Source: Rhodobacter sp. Har01 (GTDB lineage: Bacteria; Pseudomonadota; Alphaproteobacteria; Rhodobacterales; Rhodobacteraceae). Taken from it: 64,000 nt of DNA. The notes beneath the pieces are model-generated. The model was given only the letters and a program-made list of their open reading frames with translations. It ran no database searches and was not told the DNA's origin. Where the stretch lies: the NCBI RefSeq assembly GCF_020564565.1, contig NZ_JAJCTD010000004.1, positions 62,001 to 126,000 of the forward strand, read 5' to 3'. Position numbers and translations under genes: made by a program. Every line of letters begins with the position of its first letter. The first letter of the stretch is position 1. Shown here piece by piece: positions 59,505-64,000 of this stretch.

Positions 59505-62054
59505 TTAATTCTTGTTAAGCACAAGATCCTTCAGCGCCAGGTGGGCAGCGGCAAGCCGCGCCATCGGCACGCGGTAGGGGCTGCAAGACACGTAGTCGAA
59601 GCCGGCCTTGCGGCAGAAGGCAATCGATTCGGGGTTGCCGCCATGCTCGCCGCAGATCGACAACGTCAGGTCCTTTCGCGTCGCCCGCCCACGTTCGGCG
59701 CCCATCAGCAGCAACTCGCCCACCCCGTCGACGTCCAGAATGTGGAACGGGTCCTCGGGAAAGACGCCCTGCTGGACATAGGTGTTCATGAACCGTCCGG
59801 CGTCGTCGCGCGACAGGCCATAGGTCATCTGGGTCAGGTCGTTGGTGCCGAACGAAAGGAAGGCCGCGTGCTGGGCGATCTCGCCCGCCCGCAGCGCCGC
59901 GCGCGGGGTTTCCACCATCACCCCCAGCTTGTAGTCGAAATCCGCCTTGGCGCGAGTCCGCACCATCGCCGCCACCGCGTCGATCCGGGTCTTCACCAAC
60001 TCGACCTCGCGCCGCGCGCTGACCAGCGGGATCATCACCTCGGGCACCACCGGCGCGCCGCGCCGGGCGCTTTCCAGCGTCGCCTCGAAAATCGCCTGGG
60101 CCTGCATGTCATAGATTTCCGGCAGCACGATGCCCAGCCGCACCCCGCGCATGCCCAGCATCGGGTTCACTTCCGACAGCGCCTCGGCGCGGCGGGTGAC
60201 CTCGCTCAGCGGCCGGTCCAGCGCTTCGGCCAGATCGCGCAACCCCTCGCGGTCCGAGGGCAGGAATTCGTGCAGCGGCGGGTCGAACAGGCGGATGCAG
60301 ACCGGCTTGCCTTCCATGATCTCGAACAGCTGCACGAAGTCGGCCCGCTGCATCGGCAACAGCCGCGCCAGCGCGGAAGCGCGGTCGCCCGGCGTGTCGG
60401 CGAAGATCATCTCGCGCATCACCACCAGGCGGTCTTCCTCGAAGAACATGTGCTCGGTCCGGCACAGGCCGATGCCCTCGGCCTCGAACTTGCGGGCGGT
60501 TTCGGCATCGGCCGGGGTATCCGCGTTGGCGCGGACGCCGATGTCGCGGACCTGGTCGGCCCAGCTGAGCAACAGCCGGAAGCTTTCGTCCAGCGCCGGC
60601 GGCAGCATTTCCGCAACGCCCGCCAGCGCCTCGCCCTTGGTGCCGTCGATGGTGACGATGTCGCCCTCGCGGAACACCCGCCCATCCGGCGCGGTCAGCT
60701 TCTTCTCGCGCGCGTCCAGCCGCATGTCGCTGGCGCCCACCACGCAGGGCAGGCCGAAGCCGCGGGCGATCACCGCGGCGTGGCTGGTCATGCCGCCGCG
60801 TTCGGTCAGCACGGCGGCAGCCGAGTGCATGCCGCGGATGTCTTCCGGCGCGGTTTCCCTGCGGACCAGGATGCAGGCCTCGCTCCGCGCCGCACTGGCC
60901 TGCGCCGCGTCCGAGGTGAACACCAGCTTGCCCGTCGCCGCGCCGGGGCTGGCGGCGATGCCGCGGGCGATCACGTCGCGCGGCCCGCGCGGATCAACCT
61001 GGTGGTGCAAGAGTTCCGACAGCGCGCGGGGTTCCACCCGCAGCACCGCCTCTTCCTTCGGGATCACGCCGTCTTCCGCCAGCGCCACCGCGATGCGCAG
61101 GCCGGCGCGCGCGCTGCGGGCGACCTTGACCGCGTCCAGCACCGAAAGCCGGCCGTCCTCGACGGTGAACTCGATCTGCATCTCCTCGCGCAGCCGCTCG
61201 CGGCAGACCGCGCCGTGTCGCACGAGGTCGGCGAAGATTTCCGGGGCGACGTCTTCCAGCGAGGGGCCGCGCGGGTCCTTGGTCAGGAACAAGGCCTCGC
61301 GGGCGGCCAGCGCGGCACGGCCCTGGCTTTGACCAAGATAGCGGCCGGTGATCCGGCGCTTGCCGGTGACGCTGTCGACGAACTGCATCACCCCCGAGCC
61401 GGACAGGCCCTGGCCGAAGCCCTGTGCCATGTCCTGCACGACCAGGCCAAGGGCCGCGTCGGCGGGCGCGCCCTTGGCGGCCCGCAGCAGCCGCGCCGAG
61501 GTGCCTTCCCAGGCGCGGGCCATGCTGCGCAACACTTCCGACAGCTGGCGGGCCGGCGCCTGCGGAAAGGGATCGTCGGTCTCGATTTCATACAGGCGCA
61601 GGACTTCGCGCAGGGCGCCGGGTCCGGGCTTGACGTCTTCGAACACATCGGGGTCAAGGCGCGCGACATGTATGGCGTAGCTTTGCACAAACCGAACATA
61701 AAGCGCATCCGCGGCCGTTTCGCCGTGGGTTTCCCGCAGGCGGGCGTGGCGGGCGTCGTTCAGGCCGATGTTCAGGATGGCATGGGGTCCGCCCCAGTCA
61801 GGGCTGGCCGGCGAGCAGCGGACCGAGACCAGCGGCCCGTCGCCGAAATGGTCCAGGATGCCTTCGGCATCGACGCCATGGCCGGCAGCGATGGCGCGCA
61901 CGGTAAAGGCGGGCAACGAAACGGATTTCGGCACCGGCAGGCCCAGCCGCACCAGCCGCTGCAGGCACTTCGCCTGCCAGCCGTGCACCTCCGGCGACAT
62001 GCTGGCGCCGGGCGTGATCTCGATGAACGCAGGAATCGGGTCGTGTTTCTGCAC
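59505..62054 (-). CDS. Pyruvate phosphate dikinase-like protein with degenerate ATP-binding domain
   Basis: The 849-residue protein aligns with PPDK over its length. The central swivel His is kept (TERGGMTSHAAVIARGFGLP, H about 425), and so is the C-terminal PEP/pyruvate barrel (NADTPADAETARKFEAEGIG, LCRTEHMFFEEDR, SFGTNDLTQMTYGLSRDDA, SICGEHGGNPESI). The N-terminal nucleotide domain is altered: the GGKGA loop reads HGWQAK, SVRSGA reads SVRCSP, and the IEF...LQTR motif reads IEFTVEDGRLSVLDAV. Catalytic Asp, Gln and Arg of the ATP site thus appear lost. It may use PEP without ATP, or be regulatory. GTG at 62054 is preferred over 62072. It lies downstream of glyS. Confidence 0.85.
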   Translation of the reverse strand: MQKHDPIPAFIEITPGASMSPEVHGWQAKCLQRLVRLGLPVPKSVSLPAFTVRAIAAGHGVDAEGILDHFGDGPLVSVRCSPASPDWGGPHAILNIGLNDARHARLRETHGETAADALYVRFVQSYAIHVARLDPDVFEDVKPGPGALREVLRLYEIETDDPFPQAPARQLSEVLRSMARAWEGTSARLLRAAKGAPADAALGLVVQDMAQGFGQGLSGSGVMQFVDSVTGKRRITGRYLGQSQGRAALAAREALFLTKDPRGPSLEDVAPEIFADLVRHGAVCRERLREEMQIEFTVEDGRLSVLDAVKVARSARAGLRIAVALAEDGVIPKEEAVLRVEPRALSELLHHQVDPRGPRDVIARGIAASPGAATGKLVFTSDAAQASAARSEACILVRRETAPEDIRGMHSAAAVLTERGGMTSHAAVIARGFGLPCVVGASDMRLDAREKKLTAPDGRVFREGDIVTIDGTKGEALAGVAEMLPPALDESFRLLLSWADQVRDIGVRANADTPADAETARKFEAEGIGLCRTEHMFFEEDRLVVMREMIFADTPGDRASALARLLPMQRADFVQLFEIMEGKPVCIRLFDPPLHEFLPSDREGLRDLAEALDRPLSEVTRRAEALSEVNPMLGMRGVRLGIVLPEIYDMQAQAIFEATLESARRGAPVVPEVMIPLVSARREVELVKTRIDAVAAMVRTRAKADFDYKLGVMVETPRAALRAGEIAQHAAFLSFGTNDLTQMTYGLSRDDAGRFMNTYVQQGVFPEDPFHILDVDGVGELLLMGAERGRATRKDLTLSICGEHGGNPESIAFCRKAGFDYVSCSPYRVPMARLAAAHLALKDLVLNKN

Positions 62055-62174
62055 TGCAGCAACCTTTCGCACTGCAGCATACGCCGATTGCCCTGTCAGG
62101 CAAGCGTTACAAAAGCGCAGCGCCTGCCGCAGGTGCCGCGCCGCCGGGTGAGCGGCAAGAAAAGCGCGGGCGGA

Positions 62175-64000
62175 TCAGCCTTCCAGCCGGGTCAGGTCGG
62201 CCACGCCGGAACAGACGGCGCGGATGCGGTGCAGCAGGTTCAGCCGGTTGCGCCGGATCACAGGGTTGTCGGTATTGATCTGCACCGCTTCGAAGAAGGC
62301 GTCGATCGGCGCGCGCAGGGCGGCCATCGCGGCCATGGCGGCGGGGAAATCCTCTGCGGCCATGGCCGGGCCGATCTTCGCCTCGGCCGCGTCGAGGGCC
62401 TTGAACAGCGCGGCCTCTTCGGGGCCTTCGGCGAACTTCGGGTCGGGGCCGAAGGAATATTCCACCCCGTCCTTGGCTTCGGCCTGGGTCAGGATGTTGT
62501 TCGCCCGCTTGAACCCCTGGATCAGATTCGCCCCGTCCTCGGTCTTGAGGGTTTCGGCCAGGGCGGTGGCCCGCTTGACCAGCAGGGTCAGGTCATCGTT
62601 GCCGGGCATGGAGAGGCAGGCGTCGATGACATCGTGCCGGATGCCCTGGTCTTTCAGGAACACCTTGAGGCGGTCGTGGAAGAAGGCGAGAAGGTCGGTC
62701 TTCTTGGTGTTGGCCTCCATCAGCTGTTCAAGTGAGAGCATGCCAGCTATGGCTCGCGCGCGCTGAATGCGCGTCTCCATTTCTCCAGGTGCCATTACGG
62801 TCACTCCACCGAGGTCGGCACGCAGGAGGCGCCGATACAACTCAAGTGTCTCCTTCATATCCGAGATACGGGCGTCAAGTTTAGGAAGGTGCTTGCGGTT
62901 CTCTGCGATGAAGAAACTCTCAATCGCATTAGTGACCATGAGAAGGAGCGGAATGCGAAGCCCGTTTTCAAGTATGATGCGAATAATGCCAAGAGCTGCG
63001 CGTCGCAGCGCAAACGGATCCTTGCTCCCGGTCGGCTTCTCGTCGATTCTCCAGAATCCAGCCAGTAGATCAATCTTTTCGGCCAGAGCGACTACAACTG
63101 AAATTTCATCCGAGGGTACTGCGTCGTCGGGACCCTTCGGCGACCAATGGTCTCTTGCTGCGTACGCAACGCTCCTGTCGAACCCAGCAGCTTGAAGGTA
63201 ATATGCGCCCATTGTGCCTTGGAGTTCTGGAAACTCTCCAACCATTGCCGATTGCAGGTCCACTTTAGCTAGAATGGCAGCGGCTTCGGCGAGCGTAGCA
63301 TTTGTGCCAAGCATGCCCGAGATTTCGCTCGCCCTTGCGGAAATGCGCTCGATTCGCTCCACTTGACTGCCAAGCCTGTTGTGGAAAGTCACTGACGCGA
63401 GTCCGTCCAACCACTCCGCCATCCCGGCCTTGGCCACCCGCAGGTCATTTTCCCAGAAGAACCGCGCGTCGGACAGGCGGGCGGCCAGCACCTTCTGGTT
63501 GCCTTTCAGGATGGTCTCGCCGGCGTCCGGGGTCTCGATGTTGGCGACGGTGACGAAGCCCTCGATGCGGGCGGTCTTGGGGTTGCGGACCGAAAAGAAC
63601 TTCTGGTGTTCCTTCATGCTGGTCTGCAGCACCTCGGGCGGCAGGTGCAGGAAGCCCTCGGCGATGCGGCCCATCAGGGGGACGGGCCATTCGACCAGAC
63701 CGGCGATCTCGGTCAGCAGGGCGGGGTCGGGGACGACCTCCATCCCCGCCGCAAAGGCAAGGTTCTGGGCGCCGGACCAGATCGCGGCTTCGCGTTCGGC
63801 GGGGTCGAGCATGACCTTGGCGCGGCGCAGCTTGGCGGCGTAGTCGTCTAAGCCGGTGACGGTGAAGCGGCCGATGCCCATGAAGCGGTGGCCCTCGGTG
63901 GTGTCACCGGAATGGATGCCCTCGACGGTCAGCGGCACCACCTCATGCCCGGCCTCGGTGGTCAGCAGACACAGGATGGACTGCAGCGGGCGGACCCAGC
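62175..64000 (-). CDS. glyS: Glycine-tRNA ligase beta subunit (5' end beyond window edge)
   Basis: About 607 C-terminal residues are present; the frame is open to the right edge (WVRPLQSILCLLTTEAGHE, then VVPLTVEGIHSGDTTEGHRF). Family blocks include LTEIAGLVEWPVPLMG, EVLQTSMKEHQKFFSV, RVAKAGMAEWLDGLASVTFH, DPFALRRAALGIIRI and the C-terminal anticodon-binding region. It charges tRNA-Gly as an alpha2beta2 enzyme with GlyQ. The DNA from about 62730 to 63410 is much lower in GC and uses different codons from both flanks, yet the protein stays in frame and conserved, suggesting a recombined segment. Confidence 0.95.
   Translation of the reverse strand, partial: WVRPLQSILCLLTTEAGHEVVPLTVEGIHSGDTTEGHRFMGIGRFTVTGLDDYAAKLRRAKVMLDPAEREAAIWSGAQNLAFAAGMEVVPDPALLTEIAGLVEWPVPLMGRIAEGFLHLPPEVLQTSMKEHQKFFSVRNPKTARIEGFVTVANIETPDAGETILKGNQKVLAARLSDARFFWENDLRVAKAGMAEWLDGLASVTFHNRLGSQVERIERISARASEISGMLGTNATLAEAAAILAKVDLQSAMVGEFPELQGTMGAYYLQAAGFDRSVAYAARDHWSPKGPDDAVPSDEISVVVALAEKIDLLAGFWRIDEKPTGSKDPFALRRAALGIIRIILENGLRIPLLLMVTNAIESFFIAENRKHLPKLDARISDMKETLELYRRLLRADLGGVTVMAPGEMETRIQRARAIAGMLSLEQLMEANTKKTDLLAFFHDRLKVFLKDQGIRHDVIDACLSMPGNDDLTLLVKRATALAETLKTEDGANLIQGFKRANNILTQAEAKDGVEYSFGPDPKFAEGPEEAALFKALDAAEAKIGPAMAAEDFPAAMAAMAALRAPIDAFFEAVQINTDNPVIRRNRLNLLHRIRAVCSGVADLTRLEG

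Noticed and set aside
59505..59530. TTAA repeats near the ppdK-like stop as a CtrA box
   Set aside because: The spacing between TTAA half-sites is six bases, not seven, and they lie at a gene 3' end.

Overview
The window is about 64 kb of high-GC chromosomal DNA from an alphaproteobacterium, most likely a member of the Rhodobacteraceae (Rhodobacter/Paracoccus-like). This rests on the aa3 oxidase subunit I and cytochrome c2 sequences, a CtrA-type TTAA-N7-TTAA box, an FNR/FnrL-type box, the gene neighbourhoods (holB-tatD-MBL; glmM-folP-folB; ctaD followed by a DUF2244 gene) and short dispersed intergenic repeats. No strain is named. The content is mostly housekeeping. I see no prophage, integrase, intact insertion sequence, CRISPR array or rRNA operon.

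Layout, left to right. 0-9 kb: ftsY (cut by the edge), a YhhN lysoplasmalogenase-like gene, an AlkB-type alkane monooxygenase, two tandem small exported paralogs, xseA, two small envelope genes, purD, a flavin reductase, a GNAT acetyltransferase and an EcsC-like gene. 9.2-10.4 kb: a decayed island with paired repeats, a sulfotransferase-like pseudogene carrying an in-frame TGA, and an AT-rich stretch. 10.4-17.9 kb: ptsP, a GFA-family gene, lysC, a membrane-anchored LuxR-type regulator, then a diheme cytochrome c translationally coupled to a Tat-exported beta-propeller. 17.9-25 kb: tRNA-Ser(UGA), a SPOR lipoprotein with a D,D-carboxypeptidase and tmk, then holB-tatD-MBL-AEC transporter. 25-29.6 kb: a four-gene polyamine-type ABC transporter. 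29.8-36.2 kb: one 2126-residue calcium-binding-repeat protein ending in a Hint domain. 36.5-45.9 kb: tRNA-Leu(GAG), a peptidoglycan-binding protein, lipB, cytochrome c2, ctaD, a DUF2244 protein, a GatB/YqeY protein, carA and a GspE-N/glycosyltransferase fusion under two overlapping CtrA boxes. 46-55 kb: a GntR regulator, a HAD nucleotidase, a UbiH-like monooxygenase, an aldehyde dehydrogenase, ilvC divergent from two tandem Lrp regulators, then an enolase-superfamily enzyme and a class V aminotransferase. 55-64 kb, all on the minus strand: glmM, folP, an extended folB, a cell-wall hydrolase, a PPDK-like protein with a degenerate ATP domain, and glyS (cut by the edge).

How genes work together. 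Cytochrome c2 donates electrons to the aa3 oxidase whose subunit I is ctaD, and a FNR-type box suggests oxygen control. The SPOR lipoprotein, carboxypeptidase, PG-binding protein and cell-wall hydrolase all act on the envelope. ilvC is probably controlled by the divergent Lrp pair; a TTTTCG-W-CGAAAA palindrome lies at both ends of ilvC.

Most worth a second look: an intragenic low-GC patch in glyS; the double CtrA box; the PPDK homologue lacking ATP-site residues; the Hint protein with a VHL-like module and seven copies of an inter-repeat module; the cytochrome/propeller pair; and two families of double-hairpin intergenic repeats.
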